DNA of 64,000 nucleotides from Bacteroidales bacterium UBA5433 (GTDB lineage Bacteria; Bacteroidota; Bacteroidia; Bacteroidales; UBA932). Shown one piece after another: positions 1 through 8,600 of this stretch; within the stretch, counting starts at the first letter, position 1; each line of letters begins with the position of its first letter. The notes under the pieces were generated by a model, which saw only the letters and a program-made list of their open reading frames with translations, was not told the origin of the DNA and made no database searches. The position numbers and the translations under genes are program-made. Where the stretch lies: positions 394 through 64,393 of the forward strand of contig DIRP01000004.1 in NCBI GenBank assembly GCA_002427525.1, read 5' to 3'.

Positions 1-85
1 AAATTACAGACTAATTCTTTTTTTACCTCTATTATCTCTCTTTAATACGTCAATGAACGACCGTTAATTTTTCACAAACGGGTTG

Positions 86-116
86 CAAAGGTAACAGATT
101 TTCCAGAAATAGCAAA
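86..116 (-). promoter_or_regulatory. Bacteroidetes-type promoter for a gene left of the window
   Basis: Read on the minus strand, TTTG (113-116) and TACCTTTG (86-93) are separated by 19 bases, matching the Bacteroidetes sigma consensus TTTG-N19/20-TAnnTTTG. The box is followed by CAACCC (80-85). The same arrangement, including TAAAATTTGC at the upstream end and CAACCC downstream, recurs at the rpsF promoter (31447-31488). The controlled gene lies outside the window. Confidence 0.8.
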
Positions 117-136
117 TTTTAAAAAAAAAATTTCAT

Positions 137-144
137 TATTTTAG
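137..144 (+). promoter_or_regulatory. Imperfect -7 box before the VanY-like gene
   Basis: TATTTTAG matches TAnnTTTG at all fixed positions but one, and ends 4 bases before the ATG at 149. That is the same spacing as exact boxes elsewhere in the window. No -33 TTTG lies at the expected distance, so this is a weak call. Confidence 0.35.
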
Positions 145-148
145 CCGA

Positions 149-805
149 ATGAAAATACTTCTCCTGTATTCACTCATACAAATCTTTATTTCAAACCCCT
201 ACAACCTGCACTCCAACAGCAGGCAGGACGCAGATACTTCCCTTGGCATACTCATCCTTGTTAACAAGCAACACAAACTTCCGCCCGGTTACCGTCCGTA
301 CGACCTGGTTCCCATAGAAGAAAAATACAACAAAGGTGTCATGAATCTTTTGCGGCAGGAAGCCGCAACTGCTTTTGCACGCATGTGCTCCCGGGCAGAA
401 GCAGACAGTATTGTTTTATGGAACCACTCTGCATACCGGTCAGATACGGTACAGCGTCAATTGTATGAAAATGCCGTAGAGCGAAGGGGCACGGAACAGG
501 CCGGACGGTTTTCCGCCCAACCCGGTCACTCGGAACACCAAACAGGATTGACGGTAGACATCAATAGCACCCATACCTCTTTTGGAAACACCCCCCAAGC
601 TGCCTGGCTCAGGCAATATGCGCATCTGTTCGGATTTATTGAACGTTACCCGCTTCAAAAAGAGCACATTACCGGCTATGGTTATGAACCCTGGCATTAC
701 AGGTACGTGGGAATAAAAGCCGCCACCTATATAATAGAGAATAAACTTACCTTAGAAGAATACCATGAAAGAAACGGAAAACACCCCGAAAACCCTGCCA
801 GATAA
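149..805 (+). CDS. VanY-like zinc carboxypeptidase (M15/LAS family)
   Basis: Probable exported zinc peptidase that trims D-amino acids from peptidoglycan stem peptides in the periplasm. The 218-residue product has a hydrophobic N-terminus (about residues 1-16). It then carries the family motifs SAYRS (94-98), GHSEHQTGLTVD (126-137, with zinc ligands H130 and D137) and EPWH (180-183, catalytic Glu and third ligand His). All key residues are present, so it looks active. Whether it acts as a D,D- or L,D-carboxypeptidase cannot be told from sequence. Its 3' end overlaps the next gene by 41 bases, suggesting co-transcription with the OPT transporter and PepT. The signal peptide is short and not textbook, so the exact export route is uncertain. 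Confidence 0.85.
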   Translation: MKILLLYSLIQIFISNPYNLHSNSRQDADTSLGILILVNKQHKLPPGYRPYDLVPIEEKYNKGVMNLLRQEAATAFARMCSRAEADSIVLWNHSAYRSDTVQRQLYENAVERRGTEQAGRFSAQPGHSEHQTGLTVDINSTHTSFGNTPQAAWLRQYAHLFGFIERYPLQKEHITGYGYEPWHYRYVGIKAATYIIENKLTLEEYHERNGKHPENPAR

Positions 806-2768
806 CGCCTACAGGGAACTAAAACCGGGAGAAACGTATGAACCTTTAATGTCTCCCAACAAACAGTACAAAGAGGTAACTTTTTGGTCTGTTTGTATAG
901 GACTTATAATGACCGTCCTGTTTTCTGCTGCTGCCGCCTACCTGGGACTTAAAGTCGGGCAGGTTTTTGAGGCGGCCATTCCCATTGCCATTATTGCCGT
1001 AGGCCTCTCCTCGGCCTTAAAACGCAAAAATGCATTGGGCGAAAACATCATCATCCAGTCTATCGGAGGCTGTTCCGGAGGCGTTGTGGCCGGAGCCATC
1101 TTTACCTTGCCGGCCATGTACATACTGCAAGAAAAATACCCCGAAATCTCCGTAGATTTTATCAAAATCTTTTTCAGCTCCCTGTTGGGTGGTGTATTGG
1201 GCATTTTATTCATTATCCCCTTCCGAAAATATTTTGTAAAAGATATGCACGGAAAATTTCCTTTCCCCGAGGCTACTGCCTCTACACAAGTACTGGTCAG
1301 TGGAGAAACAGGGGGGAAAGGTGCCAGGTACTTGCTGATTAGTGGGCTTATTGGAGGTTTGTACGACTTTATTGTTTCCACTTTTGGATGGTGGAGCGAG
1401 GTCTTTACAACCCGAGTTGTTTCATGGGGGGCAGCTATTGCAGACAAAGCCAAGCTTGTAGCAAAACTGAACGTAAGTGCCGCTGTACTGGGTCTGGGGT
1501 ACATCATTGGACTCAAATACGCCTTTATTATATGTTGCGGCTCCTTCCTGGTCTGGTTTGGGATTATCCCGCTTATGAACCTGATATGGGGCGGACAGGT
1601 AATTGACCTTATGGGCTCGGGGGTAATGCAGACCATAGGACAAATGAGCCCCGAAGAAATTTTTACAGGTTACGCCCGCCACATTGGAATTGGAGGTATT
1701 GCCGTGGCCGGTATTATTGGAATTATTAAAGCCTCGGGCACTATTAAATCAGCACTGGGCATGGCCGGAAGAGAGCTCAAGGGAAAACATACGGCTCAGG
1801 AGAAAGAAGTAATCCGTACCCAGCGCGACCTTTCTATGAAAATCATTGCCATAGGCACGCTGGTTACCCTGGCGCTTATTTTTGTCTTCTTTTATTTTGG
1901 TGTCCTTAATTTCAATCTCTGGCATGCCATTATAGCCCTGGTAGTTGTGGGCGTCATTGCTTTTCTCTTTACCACCGTTGCGGCCAATGCTATTGCCATT
2001 GTAGGCACAAACCCCGTGAGCGGTATGACACTCATGACACTAATACTTGCTTCTGTAGTCATGGTAGCCGCCGGGTTGAAAGGTACGGCCGGGATGACTG
2101 CCGCCCTGCTTATTGGCGGGGTAGTCTGTACAGCACTTTCTGTTTCAGGATCTTTTATTACAGACCTTAAGATTGGCTACTGGCTGGGAAGCACTCCTTA
2201 TAAACAACAAACCTGGAAATTTGTCGGTACTCTGGTAGCTGCCGCTACCGTTGGCGGGGTTATTATTGTTCTGAACAAAACGTACGGATTTACAGGAGAA
2301 AATGCTCTGGTAGCTCCGCAAGCCAACGCCATGGCTGCTGTTATTGAACCGCTTATGTCCGGCGGGGGAGCTCCCTGGCTTCTGTACGGAATAGGAGGCG
2401 CCATAGCCATTCTGTTAACCCTTTTTAAGATTCCCGCACTCGCCTTTTCTCTGGGCATGTTCATCCCCATGGAACTGAACCTGCCTTTGCTTGTAGGTGG
2501 AGCTGTTGCCTGGTTTGTTTCAACCCGCAGCAAAGAAGCACGTGTTAATGAAGAACGTAAAGAGCGCGGTACATTGCTTGCTTCCGGATTTATTGCCGGT
2601 GGTGCCCTTATGGGCGTAGTGAGTGCCATTATGCGGTTTGCCGGAGTCAACCTGGTAAATACCACATGGCAAAACTCAACGGCCGGCGAAGCTCTGTCCC
2701 TGGTAGCTTATGTCGCTATTATTATCTATTTGGCCGTCAGCAGCATGAAGGCCTCTAAAGAAAAATAA
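765..2768 (+). CDS. OPT-family oligopeptide transporter
   Basis: Proton-coupled importer of the OPT superfamily in the inner membrane, presumed to carry short peptides. The 667 residues are almost entirely hydrophobic segments, with a polar N-terminal tail of about 40 residues. The family-typical stretch NALGENIIIQSIG lies near residues 88-100. The ATG at 765 is preceded by AGAAGAA, one of the few purine-rich ribosome-binding candidates in the window, and lies inside the 3' end of the VanY-like gene. PepT follows after 11 bases. The order peptidase, transporter, tripeptidase suggests uptake and hydrolysis of peptides. Some OPT members carry metal-siderophore complexes, so substrate is inferred from neighbours only. 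Confidence 0.88.
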   Translation: MKETENTPKTLPDNAYRELKPGETYEPLMSPNKQYKEVTFWSVCIGLIMTVLFSAAAAYLGLKVGQVFEAAIPIAIIAVGLSSALKRKNALGENIIIQSIGGCSGGVVAGAIFTLPAMYILQEKYPEISVDFIKIFFSSLLGGVLGILFIIPFRKYFVKDMHGKFPFPEATASTQVLVSGETGGKGARYLLISGLIGGLYDFIVSTFGWWSEVFTTRVVSWGAAIADKAKLVAKLNVSAAVLGLGYIIGLKYAFIICCGSFLVWFGIIPLMNLIWGGQVIDLMGSGVMQTIGQMSPEEIFTGYARHIGIGGIAVAGIIGIIKASGTIKSALGMAGRELKGKHTAQEKEVIRTQRDLSMKIIAIGTLVTLALIFVFFYFGVLNFNLWHAIIALVVVGVIAFLFTTVAANAIAIVGTNPVSGMTLMTLILASVVMVAAGLKGTAGMTAALLIGGVVCTALSVSGSFITDLKIGYWLGSTPYKQQTWKFVGTLVAAATVGGVIIVLNKTYGFTGENALVAPQANAMAAVIEPLMSGGGAPWLLYGIGGAIAILLTLFKIPALAFSLGMFIPMELNLPLLVGGAVAWFVSTRSKEARVNEERKERGTLLASGFIAGGALMGVVSAIMRFAGVNLVNTTWQNSTAGEALSLVAYVAIIIYLAVSSMKASKEK

Positions 2769-2779
2769 AATTACAAGAT

Positions 2780-4000
2780 ATGGAAAAAATATTGGATAAA
2801 TTCCTCCGATACATTTCGTTTGATACAACTTCAGATCCGTCATCTAAAACCCAACCCAGCACAGCCAAACAGCTTGTTCTGCAAGAAGTGCTGGTGGCAG
2901 AGCTACGCCGGATGGGCATTACAGATGTGCATCTGGATGAGCACGGGTATGTCATGGCATCTATCCCTTCCAATACAGACAAAAAGGTTCCCGCCATAGG
3001 ATTCATTGCACACGTTGATACAGCGCCCGATGCCAGCGGTAAAGATATCCGTCCGCAAATCATCCCAAATTACGACGGAAGTCCTATCCTTTTGAATAAG
3101 GAAAAAGATTTGTACCTGGATCCGGCCGAGTTTCCGGAACTTCTTTCCTACAAAGGGCAAACCATCATTACTACAGACGGCACCACCCTTTTGGGAGCAG
3201 ATGACAAAGCCGGAGTAGCAGCTATTATGTGGGCTGCCCAGTACCTGATGGAACACCCGGAAGTCAAGCACGGTCCCGTTAAAATCGCCTTTACTCCCGA
3301 CGAAGAGATTGGCCGGGGGGTAGCAAAATTTGATGTGGCAAAATTTGGCGCAACATATGCCTATACCATTGACGGAGGGCAGGTTGGCGAGATTGAATAC
3401 GAAAACTTCAATGCAGCCATGGCCCAAATTCATGTTCAGGGACGCAACATCCATCCCGGATATGCCAAGGATAAAATGATCAACGCCCTTATCCTTGCCA
3501 TGGATTTGAACAATATGCTTCCTGTAGAACAAAGACCGGAGCATACAGACCACTACGAAGGATTTTTCCATATTACTTCATTTACGGGTACCGTAGAAGA
3601 AGCAAACATCCAATATATTATCAGAGATCATGACCGGGAAAAATTTGAAGAGAAGAAGAGGTTGCTGCAAGGAGTAGTTGATTTTCTAAACCTGAAATAC
3701 GGTCAAAAGAGAATTACACTGGACATGAAAGACCAGTACTACAACATGCGCAAGATGGTAGAACCCCATATGCATGTGGTAGAAAAAGCCGTGGAAGCCA
3801 TCCGGGAAGCAGGAGTCACACCCATAGTCCATCCCATACGTGGCGGAACAGACGGAGCTCAGTTGTCTTATATGGGGCTCCCTTGCCCCAATATTTTTGC
3901 AGGGGGACACAATTTCCACGGCAAAATGGAATACATTCCGCTTGAAAGCATGGAAAAAGCAGCAGAAGTAATACTAAGGATTATTGATAAATGGAAATAA
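2780..4000 (+). CDS. pepT: Peptidase T (tripeptide aminopeptidase)
   Basis: Cytoplasmic M20B dizinc aminopeptidase releasing the N-terminal residue of tripeptides. Metal-site residues are all visible: H78 and D80 in AHVDTAPDASG, D141 in GADDKAG, E175-E176 in DEEIGRG (general base and ligand), D198 in TIDGG and H377 in GGHNFHGK. The length of 406 residues is normal for the family. It follows the OPT transporter by 11 bases. Its stop codon lies inside the first codons of galM (ATGGAAATAA at 3991-4000), so translation of the two is probably coupled. It is the expected intracellular partner of the peptide importer. Confidence 0.95.
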   Translation: MEKILDKFLRYISFDTTSDPSSKTQPSTAKQLVLQEVLVAELRRMGITDVHLDEHGYVMASIPSNTDKKVPAIGFIAHVDTAPDASGKDIRPQIIPNYDGSPILLNKEKDLYLDPAEFPELLSYKGQTIITTDGTTLLGADDKAGVAAIMWAAQYLMEHPEVKHGPVKIAFTPDEEIGRGVAKFDVAKFGATYAYTIDGGQVGEIEYENFNAAMAQIHVQGRNIHPGYAKDKMINALILAMDLNNMLPVEQRPEHTDHYEGFFHITSFTGTVEEANIQYIIRDHDREKFEEKKRLLQGVVDFLNLKYGQKRITLDMKDQYYNMRKMVEPHMHVVEKAVEAIREAGVTPIVHPIRGGTDGAQLSYMGLPCPNIFAGGHNFHGKMEYIPLESMEKAAEVILRIIDKWK

Positions 4001-5046
4001 CCCAGCACATCCATGGCTTTTCACCAAAAGGAGAAGCTGTTGTAAGTTATCTGATGAAAAACAAAAGTGGTGCGTACGTGCAATTATGCAACATTGGCGC
4101 GTCCATCATGAGCATTGGTGTTCCGGATTGCAAAGGGAATCTGGCAGATGTAGTTCCCGGATACGAAGACATTATGCAATACCTGAACGATCCGCCCCAT
4201 TTTGGAAAAACAATTGGCCGTTTTGCCAACCGGATTGCCGGGGGCTTATTCACCCTGGAGGGAAAAGAATACCGCTTGGCCAAAAATAACGGACCCAACC
4301 ACCTGCACGGAGGGCCGGGGGCCATGGCACAACAGGTTTGGGTATCGCGCATTGAAGACAGTGACGATGCGGTATCTTTTACCTACGCCAGCCCCCATGG
4401 AGAAGAAAATTATCCGGGAAATATGCAAGTGACAGCCACGTTCCATTGGAGCGAAACCAATGTCCTGACCCTGGAGCTTAGAGCCATTACAGACCTGGAA
4501 ACCATCATAAACCTTACCGGTCACACCTATTTTAACCTGGCCGGGGAGGGCAACGGAACTATCCACAACCATATCCTGCAACTCAATGCCACACATTACC
4601 TGCCCGTTGACCCTACCAGTATCCCCTTGGGAGACCCGGCTCCTGTCACCGGAACTCCTTTCGATTTTATTTTACCAAAACCCATAGGCAAAGACATTGC
4701 CGTGGATGATGAGCAATTGCACATTGGCAACGGATACGACCATTGCTGGTGCCTTCCCGGGCGTAATGGGACATTACAACAGGCTGCCGTACTCCTGGAC
4801 CCGGACAGCAGAAGGATGTTGACCATACACACTACCCAACCGGGAATACAAGTATATACCGGCAACTGGCTGGACGGCAGCGGGCCGGGTAAAAACGGAA
4901 AACTGTACAAAAACCGGCAAGCAGTAGCGCTGGAATGCCAGAACTTCCCGGACAGTCCAAACCAACCGGACTATCCAAGCTGTGTGCTCAGACCCGGAGA
5001 ATTGTACCGGCAAAAAATCATCTATGCATTTGGGGTGAAAAACTAA
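3991..5046 (+). CDS. galM: Aldose 1-epimerase (mutarotase)
   Basis: Interconverts alpha and beta anomers of galactose or glucose. Family signatures are GRFANRIAGG (76-85), NHLHGG with H106 (103-108), GHTYFNL with catalytic H178 (177-183) and ALECQNFPDSPNQPDYPS with catalytic E315 near the C-terminus. The 351 residues contain no obvious signal peptide, so it is probably cytoplasmic. The ATG at 3991 overlaps the pepT stop by 10 bases. Its stop overlaps the stop of the convergent cyclase gene by 4 bases (5043-5046). It sits just upstream of secreted alpha- and beta-galactosidases, and would equilibrate the galactose anomers those enzymes release. Confidence 0.93.
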   Translation: MEITQHIHGFSPKGEAVVSYLMKNKSGAYVQLCNIGASIMSIGVPDCKGNLADVVPGYEDIMQYLNDPPHFGKTIGRFANRIAGGLFTLEGKEYRLAKNNGPNHLHGGPGAMAQQVWVSRIEDSDDAVSFTYASPHGEENYPGNMQVTATFHWSETNVLTLELRAITDLETIINLTGHTYFNLAGEGNGTIHNHILQLNATHYLPVDPTSIPLGDPAPVTGTPFDFILPKPIGKDIAVDDEQLHIGNGYDHCWCLPGRNGTLQQAAVLLDPDSRRMLTIHTTQPGIQVYTGNWLDGSGPGKNGKLYKNRQAVALECQNFPDSPNQPDYPSCVLRPGELYRQKIIYAFGVKN

Positions 5047-5630
5047 ACAACCGGTGGCATGTAATCAAGTAACACAGCCCGGCAGGGAGAACCTTCCATT
5101 CCCCCCAATTTAAGAGGAAGTGCCACCAGGTAATAATTGCCTTCCGGCACCTCTGAGAGTACCAGATTTTCCAAAAGAACAATACCCTTTCCCAAGAGGA
5201 TCCGGTGTACCTCATTTAAGTATTCTCCATTGCCTACCGAAGCATTTTCCGTACCAATCACAACAATCTCGCTTTCTGCAACAAGTCCGGCTGCTTTAGG
5301 AGACATCCATCCTTTTCCTTTAAACAGCAAACGTTTGACACCTCTTCCCAGCAAAGGAGCAATGTACCCTTCGTCTATCAGACCGTTTGCTTTTAAAACC
5401 ATACAAGGTCCGATACAGTCTTCAAGTTCTATCTTATCCACAGAAACCCCGTCTTCAACATAATGCAACGGAGCGTCAATATGTGTGGCTGTATGCAGGC
5501 TCATAGATACAGAAGAGAGATTATAAGGATGGCCTTCTTTAATACTATATAGTACTTGTGCCTGCGGAGCAGGATCTCCCTTGAAAAGGGTGCCACTAAA
5601 CGTTTCCTGGGAAATGTCGTATATTCGCAT
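5043..5630 (-). CDS. Cyclase-family metal hydrolase (kynurenine formamidase-like)
   Basis: Member of the putative cyclase / KynB superfamily, metal-dependent hydrolases of amides or esters. The signature H-x3-H-x-D-x3-H is present as HTATHIDAPLH, giving the metal ligands. The ATG at 5630 gives 195 residues starting MRIYDIS, which fits the family N-terminus. An in-frame TTG at 5654 would add eight residues and lies 4 bases after a -7 box, so a leaderless TTG start is an alternative. There are no tryptophan-degradation genes nearby, so a kynurenine substrate is not supported. It is divergent from the GDPD-LacZ gene and converges on galM. Confidence 0.75.
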   Translation of the reverse strand: MRIYDISQETFSGTLFKGDPAPQAQVLYSIKEGHPYNLSSVSMSLHTATHIDAPLHYVEDGVSVDKIELEDCIGPCMVLKANGLIDEGYIAPLLGRGVKRLLFKGKGWMSPKAAGLVAESEIVVIGTENASVGNGEYLNEVHRILLGKGIVLLENLVLSEVPEGNYYLVALPLKLGGMEGSPCRAVLLDYMPPVV

Positions 5631-5658
5631 AACAGAAGTTAAATGGATTGGCAATTTA

Positions 5659-5666
5659 CAAAATTA
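5659..5666 (-). promoter_or_regulatory. -7 box of the cyclase gene
   Basis: On the minus strand this reads TAATTTTG, an exact TAnnTTTG. It ends 4 bases before the TTG at 5654 and 28 before the ATG at 5630. For the divergent GDPD-LacZ gene no exact box is visible. The closest candidate is TATATTCG (5620-5627, one mismatch), inside the cyclase start region. Confidence 0.5.
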
Positions 5667-5672
5667 AACAAC

Positions 5673-8600
5673 ATGCTACGAAAGTTTCTTGTTTCACTCA
5701 TACTGCTGCTACCTGCAGCTCATACTTTGTGGTCCCAACCACAAATTATAGCACACAGGGGATTTTGGGCTACTGAGGGCTCGGCACAAAATTCCCGGAG
5801 CTCCGTTCAAAACGCGATCCACGCCGGATGCTACGGATCCGAGGTAGATATCTACCTGACAACCGACGGGAAACTGGTCCTTTTTCACGATCCGGCTATT
5901 AAGGGGGTCCGGCTTGATGAAAGTACGTACAAAGAACTTAGGAATCATTCCCTGGCTAATGGAGAAACAATCCCTTTGTTGGACGAGATTTTACCCCTTA
6001 TTGTTGCATCCGGTCACACAAAACTTATTATTGAGATAAAACCGCACAACCACCCGGACAAAGAAAGAGCCGTTGTGGAAAAAACATTGGAGCTGGTAGC
6101 AAAAAGCGGAGCTGCCGATAAAGTAGAATACATCAGCTTTTCCCCTCTGGTTTGCGAAACCCTCATCCGGTTAGCCCCCCGGGCAAAAGTTGCTTTTTTG
6201 GGCGGTTCTCTTTCTCCCGATCAACTCAAAGAAAAAGGATATTCCGGGTTCTCTTACAACATGAGAATCCTTAAGAACCATCCGGAATGGATTTCCCGCG
6301 CCAAAGAGCTGGGACTTACCGTTAACGTATGGACTGTCAACCGGCCGGAAGATTTTCATTATTTCACCCTATCCGGAGCAGATTTTATTACAACTGACAA
6401 TCCCACATACTCCTACAAGGAAGCCTGGCTGGATCCGGAGCTGAATCAGGTAAACCGCGCTCCCATGAGAACTTCTTATTTTTCTTATGAAACGCGCCAA
6501 AAAGCTCTTGCCGGAGAAGAAGAAGCTTCTCTGTATTATAAAGACCTGAGTGGTTTGTGGAAATTTGCCTTTACAAAACAGGCACATGGAGGTTATAGCG
6601 GTTTTCACCTGACAGCATACGACGACAGATCCTGGGACAGCATCCCTGTTCCGGGTCTGTGGGAACTAAACGGCTACGGAGATCCTTTGTATTTGAATTA
6701 TGGCTACCCCTGGGCTAACCAATTCCGTTCCGAGCCTCCTGCCATACCCTGGTTCAACAACCATACGGGCTTTTACCGGCATGTATGCGACGTACCGGAA
6801 GCATGGAACAACAAACAGGTCTTTATTCATTTTGGTTCTGTAACTTCCAATATGACTTTATGGGTTAATGGCCTGTTTGTAGGCTATTCGGAAGACAGCA
6901 AACTGGAAGCTCAATTTGACCTTACCCCCTACCTCAGGCCGGGTCAAAACCTGATTGCAGTAAAAATAAACCGGTGGTGCGATGGCACATACCTGGAAGA
7001 TCAGGATTTCTGGAGTTTGAGTGGAATTTGCAGGGATGTTTTCTTGTTTGCCCGTGAAAAAACACATATCCATGATTTTACACTAAACCCCGTTCTCCAT
7101 CAAAACCTAAAAAATGGCACGCTGGATATATCCGTAGTCCTGAACAAGCCTTCGGACGGAGCAGGTATTCAGGCAGAATTACTGGATCCGCAAGGCATCA
7201 GCCTTGGGAAGAAAACCTTGTCTGCTACTGATAACACGACTTTCTCCGGCTCTTTTCCTGTTAAAAATGTGAAACCTTGGTCTGCAGAATTGCCACACCT
7301 GTATTCATTAATTCTTTCATTAACCGATGGCCAAAAGGAAGTAGAATTCATACCCTGGCAGGTAGGTTTCAGAAGTGTGGAAATTAAAAACGGACAATTG
7401 CTCGTGAACGGAAAACCCATACTAATCAAAGGGATTAACCGGCACGAGATGGATCCGGCTACCGGCTACCATGTGTCCAAAGAACGGATGCTGCAAGATA
7501 TGGAAGTGTTGAAAAAATTCAATATCAACGCCGTTAGAACAAGCCACTATCCAAATTCACCTTATTGGTACCGTCTATGTGACCAATATGGAATTTATTT
7601 GGTTGACGAGGCTAACATTGAATCCCACGGCATGGGATACGGAGAAAAAACGTTGGCAGTTCGGCAAGATTACCTGCAGGCACACCTGGAACGTATAGAA
7701 AGGATGTACCTCAGGGATAAGAACCACAGCAGTATCATCATCTGGTCCATGGGGAACGAAGCCGGTGACGGAGAAAACTTTACAAAAGGATACGACTTGC
7801 TGCGGCAGGCAGATATTCAGAAGAGACCCATTCAGTACGAACGGGCAACAAGACCCGAAATATCGGATATTTACGCTCCCATGTACAGGGGCTACGAAAG
7901 CTGTATACAATACCTGGAAAGCAATCCCAAACGCCCCCTTATTCAATGTGAGTATGCACATGCCATGGGAAATTCCATGGGAGGTTTTGGTCATTATTGG
8001 CATATCATCCGTAACTATCCGCAATACCAGGGTGGTTTTATCTGGGATTTTGCAGACCAGGCTCTTTTTCTGGAACGGAAAGAAGGACATTACGTGTATG
8101 CCTACGGCGGCGATTACAACGCCTACGACGTGTCCGATCAGAATTTCAATTGCAACGGAGTCTTTAGCCCGTCACGCGACCCAAATCCGCATGCTTTTGA
8201 AGTGGCTTTTCATTATCAGGACATCTGGGTGCAAGATGTGAATGTGGCAGAGGGTAGCATACGTGTTGTGAATGAATATTTTTTCCGAGACCTTTCTCAT
8301 GTTTCCATGGATTGGGAATTGGTGGCCAACGGAATCCCTATCAAAAAAGGACACCTGAGTACGCTAAAAACAGCCCCCGGACAGACACAAGTCCTTGACC
8401 TGGGATACCGTCGCTCCGGCTGGGAGGCATATAAGGATAAAGAGATTTTCCTAAATGTGTATTTTTCCACACGTGAAGCCGAGGGAGTCCTTCCCGCCGG
8501 TGTAACGCTTGCCAAAGCCCAACTTGTTGTTCACGCCCCGCAGCCCGTAGCTGTAGCCACTGCTGAAGAGAACCCGATTTTTACTCTCGACCACAACGAT

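Larger units (their letters stand above)
1..148. other. Left-edge non-coding region
   Basis: This is the longest gene-free stretch in the window. It contains a well-formed leftward promoter at 86-116, described separately, and a weak rightward -7 box just before the first gene. Between the predicted leftward transcription start (about 80) and the window edge there is no ATG on the minus strand, so that transcript has an untranslated leader of at least about 80 bases. An A-tract follows at about 120-130. I see no tRNA, hairpin terminator or repeat here. Confidence 0.6.

Noticed and set aside
1..148. tRNA or small RNA gene
   Set aside because: No cloverleaf-like pairing or CCA end was found; the region is A/T-rich with only promoter elements.
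938..1636. Open frame of 232 codons on the minus strand within the OPT gene
   Set aside because: Low-complexity Pro/Ser/Ala composition typical of a shadow of a hydrophobic membrane protein.
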